Positions 35,003 through 47,720 of a stretch of 64,000 nucleotides of DNA are shown here, in pieces. The number at the start of each line of letters is the position of its first letter. Position 1 is the stretch's first letter. Origin of the DNA: Ochromonas danica. Taxonomy: Eukaryota > Sar > Chrysophyceae > Chromulinales > Chromulinaceae. Position numbers and translations under genes: made by a program. The DNA is taken from assembly GCA_015146655.1 (NCBI GenBank), contig VKHL01000141.1:1-64000 (forward strand), written 5' to 3'. Below the pieces are notes generated by a model. The model did no database searches. It was not told the DNA's origin and worked only from the letters and a program-made list of their open reading frames with translations.

Positions 35003-36678
35003 ATGGCACTGGCTAGTCCTTCTCGCCCGCCCCCTCTTTTAATTAGTGACCTACCCCCTTCTATGGGAGAAGATGAGCTTTCTGCTCTTGTTAGTCCTTT
35101 TGGACCTCTAGTCAAATCACCACAAATTATCTCGCGTGATGGACAATCCTGTGCTGCGTTAATTCATTTCCAACAGAAAGAAGCCGTCACTAAAGCTTTT
35201 TATACTTTACAACGAGCTATTGTGCATGGAAGAAAGTTAAGGTAAGTATGTTCTGTTCTTTCCCTGTGTACCTGTTCTATAACTCTCTTATCAAATAGGG
35301 TGAACTGGTCGCCTGATGAGAAAAGCGGGGAAAGTGCTGGTGATGGATGTGCCATGGCCAATGGTGGCACTGCTGCTGCCACGGTTAATGGACCAACGGG
35401 AAGATCTAAAGCGGTGATCAACTCCATTTATATTCGTTATGAAAGTGGAAGGACAGATCCCATTACCTTTCAGACGTTGAGCCCTGTTTTCGAACAATTC
35501 GGACCAGTCACGGAGATCTCAATTAAGGACTCCACTGTTGATCCTGTAAGTTGTTGTTGTTGTTGTTGTTGTTGTTGTATTGTCTGTTGTATTGTCTGTT
35601 GTTTGGTGGTTCTAACAGCCGACTTTTGTATCATCAGCGCATTGGCCGTCAGAGTGGACAAGCCTTCATTCATTATGAATCTAATGAAGAAGGTTTAAGA
35701 TCTGCTTTACGTGCTGTGGAAGTAATGAATGGCAGGACTGTGAATGAAATTGCCTTCAAGGCTGAACCTTCTCGTAATCTTGCCAAGCAGTTTGATGCTA
35801 CTCAGAGAGGAAGCTTGGGATCCAAGACTCCGAGTGCAAGTGTTGGACTCTTTGATGGGGCTAGTGTGTCAACTGCTACAGTTGCCACCGCCCGCTCAAC
35901 CATGTCCACTCAATCACCCACGCAGTCTGCTATTCAGCCACGTTCGCATAAAGCACCTGTCGGTCGCGTACCGCCTCTTCCTCCCACGGGGGCTGAGCGT
36001 CACTATCCATTCGCTGCTGCCTTTCCCACTGCTGTTCCATTTCAGAATCTTCAAAATCGTTCCAGATCGAATTCCGTGGACTTCCGCTCGAATGGTTTTC
36101 AAAAGGCTTCCAGTGATAATTCTTCCTGGCGTGATGATCCGTCCTATGCGTCCATGTCCAGAAGTACTTCTCGTGAGTCAATTTTGCAAAACGGATTTGA
36201 TTCCTTGTCTTTTGATGGCAACTTTACTTTGCCTTCCCCTCGTTCCATCAGTGGGGATACCGCAAGCTCTGGGGAGCTGGACTGGGAGCTTTCTTTGCCG
36301 TTGTTTCACCAACAATCAACACAACTACAACAATCTCTCTACCAAGTCCAGTTTCCTGGTCACCAGCTTGAGTCACTCCTGCAACAACCACAATACAACT
36401 ACCACTACCACAAACAACAGCAGCAGCAACCTCCACAGCGTAATTACATGCTGCCACCTAGTCGCTTGCAAGTGGAGAATGAGCGTAACCTCGCCTATCA
36501 GCAGCAGTCGATTAATCGTGCTCAGCATAATCCTTGTGCTGGTAATAACTCCAGCTTCTCTTTTAACGGTAATACCAATTACAATGGTCGCAATAATGGA
36601 TGTTATTATGGAGATAATGGCCATGGCTCCCATGCTCGGCAGCAAATGGCACCCTGTTCTCCCCAATATCTTCGCTAA
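35003..36678 (+). CDS. RNA-binding protein with two RRM domains
   Basis: Three exons (35003-35241, 35299-35545, 35638-36678) give 508 residues. RRM 1 (~12-82) has LLISDLPPSMGEDELSALVS as its RNP2 strand and helix, and SCAALIHFQQKEA in the RNP1 position. RRM 2 (~120-210) has SIYIRYESG and SGQAFIHYES. Intron 2 interrupts RRM 2 and begins with a GTT/TTG run. The C-terminal ~290 residues are low-complexity, rich in Ser, Gln, Asn and Tyr (for example a His/Gln tract near 36390-36430), as in proteins that form RNA granules. I cannot name an orthologue. Confidence 0.82.
35549..35578. repeat. (TTG)n microsatellite in an intron
   Basis: About nine TTG units directly after the 5' splice site of the second intron of the RRM gene, followed by imperfect TTGTATTGTCTG repeats to 35603. 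Confidence 0.85.
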
Positions 36679-38036
36679 TTGACTGTAACCCATCGAATTA
36701 TTTAGTAATGTCTTGATTGAACTTGATCTATAATGAGAAAATTTAATAGTATTGTTATCGTCTACAAGTAGTGAATGAATAGCGAAGAAATCGAATGTCG
36801 GATGTGGATAGCGATATTATCTCATCTCGTGTGCCGCCTCTATTCACTCGCCTATCTCAAATGAGAGGATCTACTGCCAAATTTATTTGTCTTTTTCTAT
36901 ATATTTTTGTATTATTTTGTTACTGCTCGAATTGAATATATGAAGCAGCAGCAAAACATCTACCATATCATATTGGAAAGTTCATATTTTGCAACAACTC
37001 TTCTTTATCTACTAGCATCTTTCTGTCTTCTACTATCTATCCTTCTTCTTCTTTTTCCTGTTGATGAATGAACATCCTACATTATGATGGTAGTCATGTT
37101 GCAACTAGCTGCATGTTGATTGTTATACTGTGGGATTAGTCAGCGCAGGCGGATTCTAGCGACTGCTTGTCTCTCTCCTTCTTCATTGTATATTTTTTGT
37201 GTGTGTTATCATGAGTAAGTGTCATTCTGGGTAATTTGTTTACCTTTTTACACGTGTTTGGTTGTGTCAATGATCAATGATGAAAGAAAATAGGATTGAT
37301 TGGTCAGCTGTTCATTCGCACGCCTGAAGTGAATGAACGCATAGCCCTGACATGTTGTAGACGTAGACATAAATGTATTGATTGTGGAGAACCCGTCGTT
37401 TCGGATCGATGAAGGCATCGGGAGATCTGTATTAGCTGGTTCACATAGAATATATAGGGCTTCTTAGATGGCGTGTGAAAAGAATGTTGGGTTTAGTATT
37501 CAGGTTGAAGCATTCAGGTTGAATATCCTATGTGTCTCGAACCACAGCTAGTAGTAAAAGCGTGTATTGCGTGAATGGTATGTATTTAGTTGTAGTTGTG
37601 TTTATCCTAATGTCCTTCCTCGACCTTTCTATTGATTTTAGGAAATGTCGTTTCTCTATACCTTTTTATCGTGTTATCGAACACTCGTTGGCGAGGTGGT
37701 ATGCAATGGTTTACATCGTTGTAGATTGTTGGGTTTAACAACCTGTTGGTGAATACTGGGCGAATACCTATCACGTGATTTGTGTTTGGTTCATCCTGCT
37801 TTGTCATTCTGTTGTTAGTTTGTGTCTTTGATCATCATCATCATCATTATTATCACACTGAATTGTTGTGAAGGGAACATATTCTATCTTCCCTTTTGCA
37901 CTGCATTTTAACAAAAAAAGAGTCTAAAACAATAAAAATTGTGCGTGAACAAAAAAAGATACATTTTCGTCTTTCATTAACCATTGACATGAAGTAAATC
38001 ACATCAAGTTAGTAGTCAACATGAATCATCATAATG

Positions 38037-38097
<61 letters not shown>

Positions 38098-38264
38098 GTT
38101 TTCTGGTGGTGTTTCCTCACTTAACTTGACATGTCTCTGTGTTTCTGTTTGTCACTCCACTTCAATATTAGTTTGATATTGCATTGTTCAGTTAGAATAG
38201 TCAATAACTGCGATTACCTACTCTAGCAGAGAGTACTTACAACAAGTTGTACTGTAGTTCATCC
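36679..38264. other. Long intergenic region with microsatellite
   Basis: About 1.6 kb, AT-rich, with no convincing coding region; the longest plus-strand frame (37532-37738) is short and lacks any family resemblance. It includes a (TCA)n tract at 38039-38097 and short ATC runs near 37831-37850. It holds the 3' UTR of the RRM gene and the promoter of the START gene. Confidence 0.5.
38039..38097. repeat. (TCA)n / (ATG)n microsatellite
   Basis: Roughly nineteen consecutive TCA triplets without interruption, preceded by imperfect ATGATCATCA units. A simple repeat without spacers, so not a CRISPR array. Confidence 0.97.
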
Positions 38265-39780
38265 ATGCATTCCACATTCCACATCTCATTCCGTGGATTC
38301 CACACAAAGCTGTGCAGTCATCTGTTGAGAAAGAAGGAACAAAATACGACGATGGCTTCTCTTCTCCTTGTTGACTCCGATGATGATGAAAGTGAAGAGT
38401 TAGTGAGAACGCGTGAGTTAAGTGTAACTCAACAACGTGATCTTCAAAGTAATCTTCTCTCTGATCTTCAATTAGTGAGTAATCTCTTCCAAGATGATCG
38501 TGTTGCTGAGGCTTGGTTCCTCTTCCGCAACATTCAAGCCCTGCTTCGGCATTTATCCCCTCAGGGACAGGATGAAGTCATGAAAGCAATGGATGCTATG
38601 TCATCTATCGCTGCACTAAATAAGAGTGGTGAGGAGATGATGAGCTTGTTGACTCTATTAAGAACAGAACAGGAATGGCATGTTTGGAACTCCTCCATTG
38701 GTCCACACCATGACGTTGTGGTTCATACACACCGCTTAGAAAAGAAAGGCGAACATTTTGTGAAGTTGGAAGGCTATTTACAAGCTCCCATTGGTCTGGT
38801 TTGTGCGGCTTTATTGGAACACGATTTGTACCCGCTCTGGACACCAATCTGCAAGAAAGCCACTTGTCTTGGGTCATTAAGTCTTTGTCGTCGTGTCATG
38901 GAATTAGAATTGGATTTTGTCTTGATTAAGCGAAGAGCAGTATGTGATCTGCATTTGGATATTCTGCCGGACAGCTCAGCAATTTTCATCTCCATTCATC
39001 CTCTGGAGAATGTGCCAAAGAATGAATCTTACCTGAAAGGCAAGAATGACCTGGCTGATCTATGGGGTGGGATCTTATTACAGGAAGTTGAAATAGAAGT
39101 AGATGAAGTTTTGCTTACGGCTCCATCTTCGGACAATATCAGCATCCAAACCGCAAATAAAGCTACACCCGCATCATCAATGAAACGTGTTGCAAATTCA
39201 TCATCAAGTTTAGCACTATTATTTAATCAGGCTGAGGAAGAGAAATCAACTTCCAGTTCAATAACTCCTATGAAGACCAAATATGACAATAGTAGCAGCA
39301 GCCAGAACAACATTACAAACAACAACCCCGTGCCTATTACACCTTCTTCAGTTGCTAAGAAGAGATCATTCTTACCGCAGAAATCCTCTTTGCCTGCTCA
39401 AAGTCTTGAGTCCTATCTCTCCGCTGCTAGAGCGAAGATGGTGAGGAGGAAGAAGAAAGCTGTGTCATGCAGTGTTGTCTTACAAACCGATTTACATCTG
39501 GACTTCATTCCTGATTGGATGTAAGTTATCAGTAGACTACCTGTTTTGTTCATTGCTTTTCTGGATGATTTTACCCAATTAATGGTGTTCTATTTGTAGT
39601 TTTAACTTGGCGGTCAAGTCTTCTCTCGCGATGCTGTTGCCTATGTTAGAGCATCAGGCGTCACTCATGGCTCCCGAAGGACCTTTCCACAGCCGGATGC
39701 AGCAAAATAGTGAGCTCTATAATGCTATACAAACCAAGTTGGAAAGTTTTCGTAGCCGATCGAATTCTGGTCTTGGTTGA
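38265..39780 (+). CDS. START-like lipid-binding domain protein
   Basis: Two exons (38265-39520 and 39600-39780; intron GTAAGT...TTGTAG). Starting at ATG 38265 gives 478 residues with an N-terminus rich in His, Ser, Lys and Arg (MHSTFHISFRGFHTKLCSH). Starting at ATG 38352 gives 449 residues; I cannot choose between them. The middle (~130-290) resembles START domains: EGYLQAPIGLVCAALLEHDLYPLWTPICKKA, followed by alternating strands and a Ser/Asn-rich insertion. The end of the fold (LQTDLHLDFIPDWIFNLAVK) spans the intron. The ligand and orthologue are not identifiable from sequence. Confidence 0.68.
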
Positions 39781-40812
39781 TTTACCTTTGTAGCATTTGT
39801 GTGTGAAACTGTCTATGGTTAGGATATTATGTGCGGTGTAAGTGAACACATCTATACAACAACTGTAATAAAATGGTCATTAAATGAATTGACTTGATTT
39901 GTCTTTCTTCGATTTCATTGCGAGTAATGAACCGATCTCACTTTTGTTTCTTGCTTTTTGTTTTTAATTCTATCCTATATCTGTGATCTGAAAAGATCTT
40001 GACCTCGATTGATAGGAGTGGTTATACTGAAACAGTATCCTTTTTCGAGGTAGCTATATTCTTGAAAGACTTTCTTGACAGTTGACATTCCACCCGATTT
40101 GTTTTGATTTTGTTTTTAGATATGACTAAGCATGTTCCACTAACAATGTCCTCGTTCTCTCAGAGGACTTTTGTGTTATGAAATATATACAACAATCTAC
40201 TCGTTGTTTGCCAAGTGAAGAAAAAGAGTAAGATTTCCTTTGATTTTGCTCTTAACTATCTAAACTACTATGGCAACTTCATCTTATCTATTCAATAGAT
40301 GTGAATATGAATACTAAAGAAGGAAGTTAGACGTTATCTTCATTCATTGATAGTGTACATCATATCATCGAGCATTTCACTGCTTTACCTAGTGCTTCTT
40401 AGTCACATGAAGAAGAATAAACTCTAAATGACATCTTCTTATAAAATGAAACTGAGTACAAGTTTCATCAATTGCTACACTAGGTCAAGGCAAGTTCAAT
40501 GAAGTCATTTGCTCGGCCATTCTTCACTTCTGTAAAGAAGTAATAACCTGTACAATGGAATTGCTAGAGCTGCTACGTGGCACGTAACAAAGATACAATA
40601 CACTTTGACTAGAAATACATAAAATAATAACAAACCAATCCAATCTGTCGTAAAGTGAACAGAAAAGGACCAAAAGTAATAGAAGGATATAATAGGGAAC
40701 TAGCAACTTCATACTAATCAACGGCATCAAAATGCCTCAATACACAAAGTCAAACAATAAACACACACAATATATAGAGATTGAAATAAGACCCCTATTC
40801 ACCTATATATAA
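39781..40812. other. Convergent intergenic region, no gene seen
   Basis: About 1 kb of AT-rich DNA between the 3' ends of the START gene and the histidine kinase gene. A possible polyadenylation context AATAAA lies near 39868. I see no coding region or RNA gene. Confidence 0.45.
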
Positions 40813-43507
40813 TCATAACTTTAGATCAACACCAAGTTCAGATAAAATCTGATTGAAGGCATCCATGGTAAATGGCTTCGACAGACTGCCATCGAAACCC
40901 ATATCCATCATCGTCAGTCTCGTCTCCTCGTCATCATTTGCTGAGACTCCCGGAATCAAATGGCGCAATCCATCACTCCACTTACTAAACCTCTCTCCAT
41001 ACTCTTGCTCGATCTGACGAAGACGCTTCGTTGCTTCTAGCCCATCCATTATAGGCATGTGCAAATCCATCAAGATGCAGTCAAAGGCAGCTTGTAGCTT
41101 GGTTATCTCATGTCGTAAAATACTACCACCTGGCTCATCTGACTTCTCCAAACCAAACCTCTGATTCTCCAACTCCCTCTGGATTATATCCAACGCATCT
41201 GCTCCATTCTCTGCCACCGTCACCGCGAAGCCCTTCTTGCGCAATAGCATCGACGTGATCTTCACCACCGGAGGAGTATCGTCCACTAGAAGAATGCGTG
41301 GTCGAGACGTGCTGCTGCTCACATCGCCTGATGCTGCACGAAGTGATGGTTGAATCGGATGGGTTGGTGAGCGAAGGCGCCGTGTGGCTCCGCCATTGCG
41401 CAATTTCTCCATCATATCTGTCATTGATATCGTCACCGCTGAAGTCGCTGGAGCACTGCCATTATTCCCAGCCACATGCTGCTTAGGTAGTGCTGTGCTC
41501 GAAGCTGACATGGATAATAGGGATTGGAGAAGTTGACGCTGCTCGTCCTCTCGATACGGAAAGCGAAACCAAAAGATCGAACCTCGAAGGCCATCTCTTC
41601 GTTTGCTCACTCCACACTGACCTTGTAACGCTTCCAGACGCTTCGCCAACGAAAACAATCCCAATCCGGTTCCTCCTGCTAGACGCTGTGTCTGTTGGAA
41701 AGGAGAAAACAAATCGGCCATTGCTTCTTCCGACATACCGATGCCTTCATCTTCCACTTCGACGCGCAACATTGTCACTGACACTGAACGCACTAGACTG
41801 GTGGTCTGCACAATAGAAAATGCATCGCTTGTAGTTATTGCATTTCTAATGTGTTCGGGGGACACATTATTAGACCTCATCCGTGTCAATAAACTACCAC
41901 CATTGTTGTCATTCTTCTTCTGGTTAAATACCATCGACTTATTCTGAGTACTTCGTAAACCGCTGCGCTCACTCTGCCTTCTGCTGTGTCTTGAACACTC
42001 CTCCTCATCGTCCTCGTCTTCTTCATCCTTCCTTCCTCCTTTCAATGGGTACACTTCCACTTCCTCCAAATATACACTCACATTCACACTGCCTGCATTC
42101 GAGTACTTCACAGCATTGCTCAATAGACAAAGAAGATTCTCCTGGAGCCATTGCTTGTCCGTGATGATGTGAGAGCTCACCACCTGGGGAATAGGATTCA
42201 TTGTGATCGACACGCGCTGCTGGATGTCCTTCATGCAGTTCAACGGCAAAGACAACGTCGCCAACAAATCGATCGTCTCGTGCTTCGGAACCAGCTTCAA
42301 ACCCTTGCTGGCTTTCGCATAGTCGATACAACGATGAATCGTCATCAACATGAAGTTATTTGTATTCGACATGTTCTCCACACACTCTAGGCACCCGTCA
42401 AACGTCGACTTCAACGACCGCACAACACGCTTCAAGAAAGCCACGCTCTCCGATCCATTGTTGTCGTTATTCTCCTCTCCACTTCCCTCACAGCGACTAC
42501 GATCGTCCACAGAGCCTTCTGCTCGCATCGCCTTCGCCTCCAACAACTGATCAACTCCATCCGTCAGCATACACTTGATCATCTCCAGACCTGTCACAAA
42601 AGATGCCAGAGGCTATGCATCGAACGCACAATTCACGATTTAGTAAGCGCATCAATCATAAGCAGACCAAGAACACATCAAACAAGCGCTTTCAGCAACA
42701 ACCATCAGTCTACCCACTCACCGTCTTCAAATCATGAGCCACATTGCCCACCATGCTACGCATATTCTCATCGAATTGGTTGATGTGATGAGCCTTCGAC
42801 AACTCACGGGCCTCTTCATGATCTGCTTGGAGCTTCTCTTCTCGAACGATGCGTTGTTGCATGCCAAACAAGAACAACAGCACCAGCAAGAAGTAATACA
42901 ACAATGTCAACGTCATGGGCAATGACTCAAGATGGATTGTCATCGCTAACAAACAACTACAGCTGCCAATGATCATGCCCATGATTACCTTCCAATACAC
43001 CAGGAAGATCTCATAGAAGACCACACAGAATAACAAAGGATAGAACATGGCTGATAGCATAGACATAGACATAAACGAAAACTTGTTATGGCTTTCGCCC
43101 TCATACCATTTTACCAAAAATACATCTCCTTCTGACAAATTGTGTGCTGCACAATCTTGCCATGGCACATTGTAGCAACACAGCAGATTCGACAAGATAC
43201 CCACAAAGTACAAAATACAAAATGTGAGAACTTCCTTCGCATCCTTATTCACCTCTTCTCTTATCGTCATGGATACTGATACTTTTCTTTGACGGTCTGC
43301 CATAGATAGGCAATGCTTCGTGAGGACCATGCAGGCCATAGTTTTGCAGACAGCTGCTAGAATGGTGAAGGCCAGGCGCCATTCACCACAGCCACTCTTG
43401 AGCACCAAGGACATAGGATAGCAGAGATAAATGGAAAGAGGTACATCAATGAACATCAAGAGAAGGTTCAAGACACAAGATGATCGGACAGAAAAAGAAG
43501 GCTTCAT
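40813..43507 (-). CDS. Membrane hybrid histidine kinase with receiver domain
   Basis: Predicted two-component sensor of 851 residues (exons 43507-42722 and 42582-40813). The N-terminal half has about six hydrophobic segments. A linker leads to the H-box MVGNVAHDLKT, which lies right at the intron. The ATPase domain shows LLSNAVKYSNAG (N box), VEDEGIGM (G1), FSPFQQTQ and GGTGLGLFS (G2). The C-terminal receiver domain shows ILLVDDTPPVV, phospho-acceptor Asp in MDLHMPIMDG, and SKPF. The acceptor TCTGGAG before ATG was chosen because it restores frame; the more canonical GACAG three codons earlier would not. All residues needed for phosphotransfer are present. Confidence 0.9.
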
Positions 43508-43780
43508 TATTCCACTTTAGCTCTTAATTTATTATCAGCAAATAGTATTATTCTCTCTGATCATTCAACGAGCTAAATGGATAACATGATCTTATAAGTT
43601 TCAAGATGACCTTATCAATAATGATCAACACATCTTTTGATTCTTTTGATATTGAGGTTGATTTTCAACGGCACTCTTGCTGTGCTGATGCAGTGTGGTG
43701 GAGCAGAATGCGCTGGGCAGTAATAATAGTTGACAGTTTTGGACGGGAAGAATCAAGCAAAGGAAATTAACAAAAATAGG
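43508..43780. promoter_or_regulatory. Divergent promoter region, histidine kinase / PIG-P
   Basis: 273 bases between two start codons pointing away from each other. AT-rich, with no recognisable motif. Both promoters are expected here. Confidence 0.4.
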
Positions 43781-44143
43781 ATGGAAGATGCCTATTCCTT
43801 TGTGGGTTGGATAGCTTCTTTACTAGTTTATATTTGGTTTTTGTTGTGGGCTTTTCTTCCTTCCCAATGGCTACATAGTATGGGTGTAACGTATTATCCC
43901 AGCCGATACTATGCCATTGCACTGCCAGCCTATCTCATGGTTCTGTACTTCCTTGTGGGATTTGCCTATATTGGATATAATATGTGGACTAATGTCCATC
44001 CAACGGATTTTGCTTCATTTAGAGATAAAGAATCTCGAGATCATACTGTTGTTCCATTGGTTTGTCAAAAGTTCAGTATGAATGAAGGCATTCCAGAAGT
44101 GGGAGATATTGATCCAGTGGAGATCAGCAAGTTGTGGAAATAA
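43781..44143 (+). CDS. PIGP: PIG-P subunit of GPI-GlcNAc transferase
   Basis: PIG-P is a small ER membrane subunit of the complex that adds GlcNAc to phosphatidylinositol in the first step of GPI-anchor synthesis. The 120-residue protein has two membrane helices and the family signatures YSFVGWIASLLVYIWFLLWA, LPSQWLHSMGVTYYPSRYYA and PAYLMVL, then a C-terminal part with GIPEVGDIDPVEIS. Length fits the family. ATG 43781 is chosen because it lies just before the first conserved block; the frame is open 51 bases further upstream but has no ATG there. Confidence 0.93.
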   Translation: MEDAYSFVGWIASLLVYIWFLLWAFLPSQWLHSMGVTYYPSRYYAIALPAYLMVLYFLVGFAYIGYNMWTNVHPTDFASFRDKESRDHTVVPLVCQKFSMNEGIPEVGDIDPVEISKLWK

Positions 44144-45003
44144 ATAATCAATCAACGATTAGCTGGCTGCATAATGTATCCTGATGATTGGCGAGTTGGA
44201 GACGTGGTCTCCGACAACAATATCTCATTTGTTGAAACGAATGTACTGTTAATGGAGATTTATATCGTCGGGTCCCTTTGCACCTCTATCCCTGCCCTTG
44301 GACATCCCGAAGGCTCGTTGGCATGCTCTTGTATTGATCTTACTGGAACTACTGACCAGCTTGCTAATAATGATGACGTGCATGATGTTGTTTTCCAGTG
44401 CGCTGGTGTTGGATGAAGACGAAGTGCATGAGTTTAGCAATATTCACTTTGAGCTGCCGAAGCTGTTGTACCTCATGAGCTACATACCGAGTTTTAGTCA
44501 TTTGGTAGTTTGCGTACAGAAGGTGTGTGTGTAGTGCAAACGTCTTCCCTCCATCGGATAGTAGAATTGGTTGCCTTTCGTTCAAAGAGCGTTCTCAGTT
44601 TAGGTGCATCCTTAACTTAGAACAACCCTAGTGGCACACCTCGTTAGGTTCACTTAGCTTCAATTCCTTTAAAAGTTACGAATCCAAGTTGATAGGTAAA
44701 ACAGAGGATTTGGGTCATCAACTTCAAGCTCTTGTCTTCTAGAAGCCGCAATCACTCTCCTTTGTTTTTACTTAACCTTACTATCCCGGTATTGATACTT
44801 ACTCTCTCAGGTACAGTACTTGCCCCTTCCCCCAGAAATTCGGAAATCCCGCGCAGAAAAACAATAACCAAATTTTGTCACATTCGCTTGCGTGGGGTTA
44901 ATAATAATAGCACCGCCCTCTTGCAGCAGCTCGCCTTCCCAACAAGAGATTGTAAACAGAAAAACAAGTCCGAAGTGTGCAAGATTACTCTCTTTCAGAG
45001 AGG
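44144..45003. other. Intergenic region, no confident gene
   Basis: A plus-strand frame at 44298-44534 encodes a partly hydrophobic 78-residue peptide (DIPKARWHALVLILLELL), but no family is recognised and there is no support from neighbours. The rest should contain the PIG-P 3' UTR and the promoter of the ABC1 kinase gene. Confidence 0.35.
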
Positions 45004-47142
45004 ATGCAAGCAAACACTTTATTCTTCTTGCAATTTCTCTACTTTGTTGTATTGATAGGATGCTTTCGAAACCCTCTTACATGCAAACGATCACAATGGA
45101 GACTTTCCTCTAGATTGCCTTCCCTCTTTGATAATCGTCCTGACTATCAATCTCCATCTATCCAACCAGAGACACTTTCCATCCTAGATCGTATTGGTCG
45201 TTCATTATCCTTCTATAGTGCAGCCATTCCAATCTTTGCCTCCTATAAAGGCTTGGATCTGCTCATCAACTTCCGGAATACATTCAAGAATAATTCGATC
45301 TCAGAGAATCAACAAGATTCCATGTTTGATGAATTACATGAATGGGGAAGTGAAGTATTGATTAAGAAAGTACATGAACTTAAAGGATTCTATGTTAAAA
45401 CGGGACAAATCATCTCAACACGTGTAGATATCTTTCCAAAACAATACACAGAAAAACTTGCTATTACACAAGATCAACTAGATCCTATTCCATCTTATAT
45501 TGTACGTGATGTTGTACGTCGTGAACTATTGAAAGGAGGAGAATTAGATGAACTTTTCTTGAAGTTTGATGATGAACCTTTAGGTAATAATCTGTTGCTT
45601 GTTGAATGACGACGAAATCATATTGAAGTTTTTATCCATCTTTTTGTGGTATATCTGTAGGGAGTGCAAGTATTGCTCAAGTTCATCGTGCTCAATTACT
45701 GGATGGTCGATATGTTGCAGTCAAAGTGCAGCGTCCAGGAATCGCTGCGAAGGTTAGAAATATTGTCAAAGTGTTCTCATCCTTTACTTAACCATATTGT
45801 GCTTGATTCCCACCCCACTGCAAACAGCTTCTTGGCGATGTTGCTAATTTAAAGGCCTTTGCTAAGGTCGTCTCTCAATCACTTCTAATCGATTACTATA
45901 GGATCTTCGCTGAGATTGAGCTCACACTGCAAGATGAGCTCGACTTCCTTCAAGAAGCACAGGCCACGAGCAAAGTGGCTGCTGCAGTGGCTCATACCCC
46001 AAGCAATCGTCCCCATCGCCCTCCAGTCAAGGTACCATTACCTATTCCTGGTTTGGTCACAAAGAACGTGTTGGTGTTGGAATATGTCAACGGAACAGCA
46101 CTCTCACAAATTGCCAAACGGTCCAAGTTAGAGCCGGGTAGTCCAGAAGCAAAGCTTTTCGGTGGACGCCTTTTGAAAGCGTTGACTGATGCTTACGGTT
46201 TAATGATCTTTGGCTCGGGAATTATTCATGGGTAAGAGTTCATTTCTTCAGCAACTATTGAGGTTGATAAGCTAATTATCTGTTTAATTGTATGTGGGAT
46301 TGGATTTTGAAGTGATCCTCATCCGTAAGTAATACCAATTCCTTAAATTCAAATGACAGCGGATTGTTAACAAGTGACTGTGAGATAGTGGGAATATTTT
46401 CGTGCTGGAGGATGGGGAAGTGGCGCTGCTCGATTGTGGTCAAGTGAAGCAGATTAGCACTTCACAACGACTTGGCCTGGCGACCACCGTCGATCTTGTG
46501 TATCGGTACGAGAGCTTATCGCGGAAAAACCAAAGTGATAGCCAAGTGAAGGAGCAAATCGAGACGATCATTATGCAATTAGATACTCTGATCCGCTCCT
46601 TTGGTGTGACATTTAGACCTGATGCTTCTCCTAGCTGTGCTGCTGCAGTCGCTGTCTTACTGTTTGGTTCCAGCGATGCAATCTTACCTGGAGGCTACGC
46701 TGGTCTTGAATTGTCTTTAGATTCGCCTCTGGTACAGGTACAAGAATTTCCTTCCGAGCTTGTTCTGCTCGGTCGTGCCACTGTAATGCTGAGAGGCATT
46801 GCAAAGCGTTTGCAGATTACTTGGGGCTTGGCAGAGCATTGGGTCCCGTTGGCTAGAGAGGCATTAGGCACAGTGAGCAAGCCCACAATGCTGCTGCCAG
46901 TTTGGTCAGTGTCTCCTCCAACCATTCATTCGCCATTCTCTTCTCTTTCTTCTTCTACTGGGAAGACGGGAATGAAAGATGTGTGGATGGCATTTGCTCA
47001 TGCTATCTTTGTCTTGGGAGAGTATCTCCGCAAGAAGATAGCACATATCGTTTTGAAAGGATTGCCCACCAAGTGGAGAGAGTGGATAATCAAACGAATA
47101 GCTGCTATGCAGGAAAAGAAGGCTTCATCTCATAAACTCTAA
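45004..47142 (+). CDS. ABC1/UbiB (ADCK) family atypical kinase
   Basis: Atypical kinase-like ATPase of the ABC1K family, which supports quinone and isoprenoid-lipid metabolism in mitochondria and plastids. Five exons (45004-45583, 45661-45752, 45828-46231, 46313-46324, 46389-47142) give 613 residues. The motifs are in order: [10 protein letters not shown] (the family's KxGQ), [11 protein letters not shown] (Ala-rich loop), [10 protein letters not shown] (ATP-binding Lys), [28 protein letters not shown] (catalytic loop) and LLDCGQV (the DFG position, with Cys for Phe). The fourth exon is only 12 nt and supplies part of the Gly through the second Pro of GDPHP. A hydrophobic N-terminus ([21 protein letters not shown]) could be a signal sequence, which fits import into a secondary plastid but is not proof. 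Confidence 0.92.
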
Positions 47143-47171
47143 TCATACCATTTACTCTTTACAAGACATGT

Positions 47172-47720
47172 ATATCAACATTTCATTTCTTAACACTGAT
47201 CTCAATCTTATCCACTACCTCCTCTGTCAACTCGCTAATCGCACTCTCTCTGTTGAAGCGGTACTTCTCCACGGGTACGCCACCGATAAGATGACTTTGA
47301 ATGATCTCCTCCAAAACCTCGGGATTGCAGTGTTTATACCAAACACCATCAGGATAGACCACAGCCACTGGGCCATCACAACAGATCTGTATGCAATTCG
47401 TGCGAGTTCGGGCGATCTGACCTCCTCGTCCAGACAGACCCAGCTCATGAAGACGACTCTTCAGGAAGTTCCACGCCTCAGTCGAAGCTTCCTTGCTACA
47501 ACACTTCGCCTTCTGCTGGTCAGCACAGATGAAGATGTGTCTCTTCGCTGTCGCATGGCCGCATTTGATGGCAGCCAATTCCACAGGAGAAGAAGCATCC
47601 GCTGCTGTCATCTTCAAACGACGAGTGAACAACTTAGCACTCTGCTGAGCTGATCTCCAAGACAAGGCAGCTAACAGGAGGAACATCAATCCGATACTCT
47701 TAGAAGATCCCTCCATTCAT
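47172..47720. repeat. Left arm of a large inverted repeat
   Basis: Reverse complement of about 48040-48588. The arms carry near-identical genes. The only coding difference seen is Gly against Ala at residue 3. Confidence 0.9.
47183..47716 (-). CDS. Thioredoxin-like [2Fe-2S] ferredoxin, copy 1
   Basis: Small iron-sulfur electron carrier of 177 residues. The C-terminal ~115 residues match the thioredoxin-like ferredoxin family: [15 protein letters not shown] with the first two cluster Cys, [21 protein letters not shown] with the C-x3-C pair, then [17 protein letters not shown] and HLIGG. The N-terminus ([20 protein letters not shown]) is a signal-like hydrophobic segment followed by a basic stretch with hydroxyl residues, as in bipartite plastid leaders; localisation is inference. 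It is transcribed divergently from its near-identical twin at 48043, with 326 bp between starts. No intron. Confidence 0.88.
   Translation of the reverse strand: MEGSSKSIGLMFLLLAALSWRSAQQSAKLFTRRLKMTAADASSPVELAAIKCGHATAKRHIFICADQQKAKCCSKEASTEAWNFLKSRLHELGLSGRGGQIARTRTNCIQICCDGPVAVVYPDGVWYKHCNPEVLEEIIQSHLIGGVPVEKYRFNRESAISELTEEVVDKIEISVKK

Noticed and set aside
37532-37738. 68-codon plus-strand frame in the long intergenic gap
   Set aside because: Short, low-complexity composition and no recognisable motif.
38039-38097. CRISPR-like array
   Set aside because: Uninterrupted TCA triplets without unique spacers, in a eukaryotic genome.
44298-44534. 78-codon plus-strand frame with a hydrophobic segment
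   Set aside because: No known family, no duplicate, no splice context. A chance frame is as likely.
45850-45905. Additional intron in the ABC1 kinase gene between GTCGTC and CTATAG
   Set aside because: Removing it brings in a stop, while reading through gives the expected family sequence up to ELDFLQEA.
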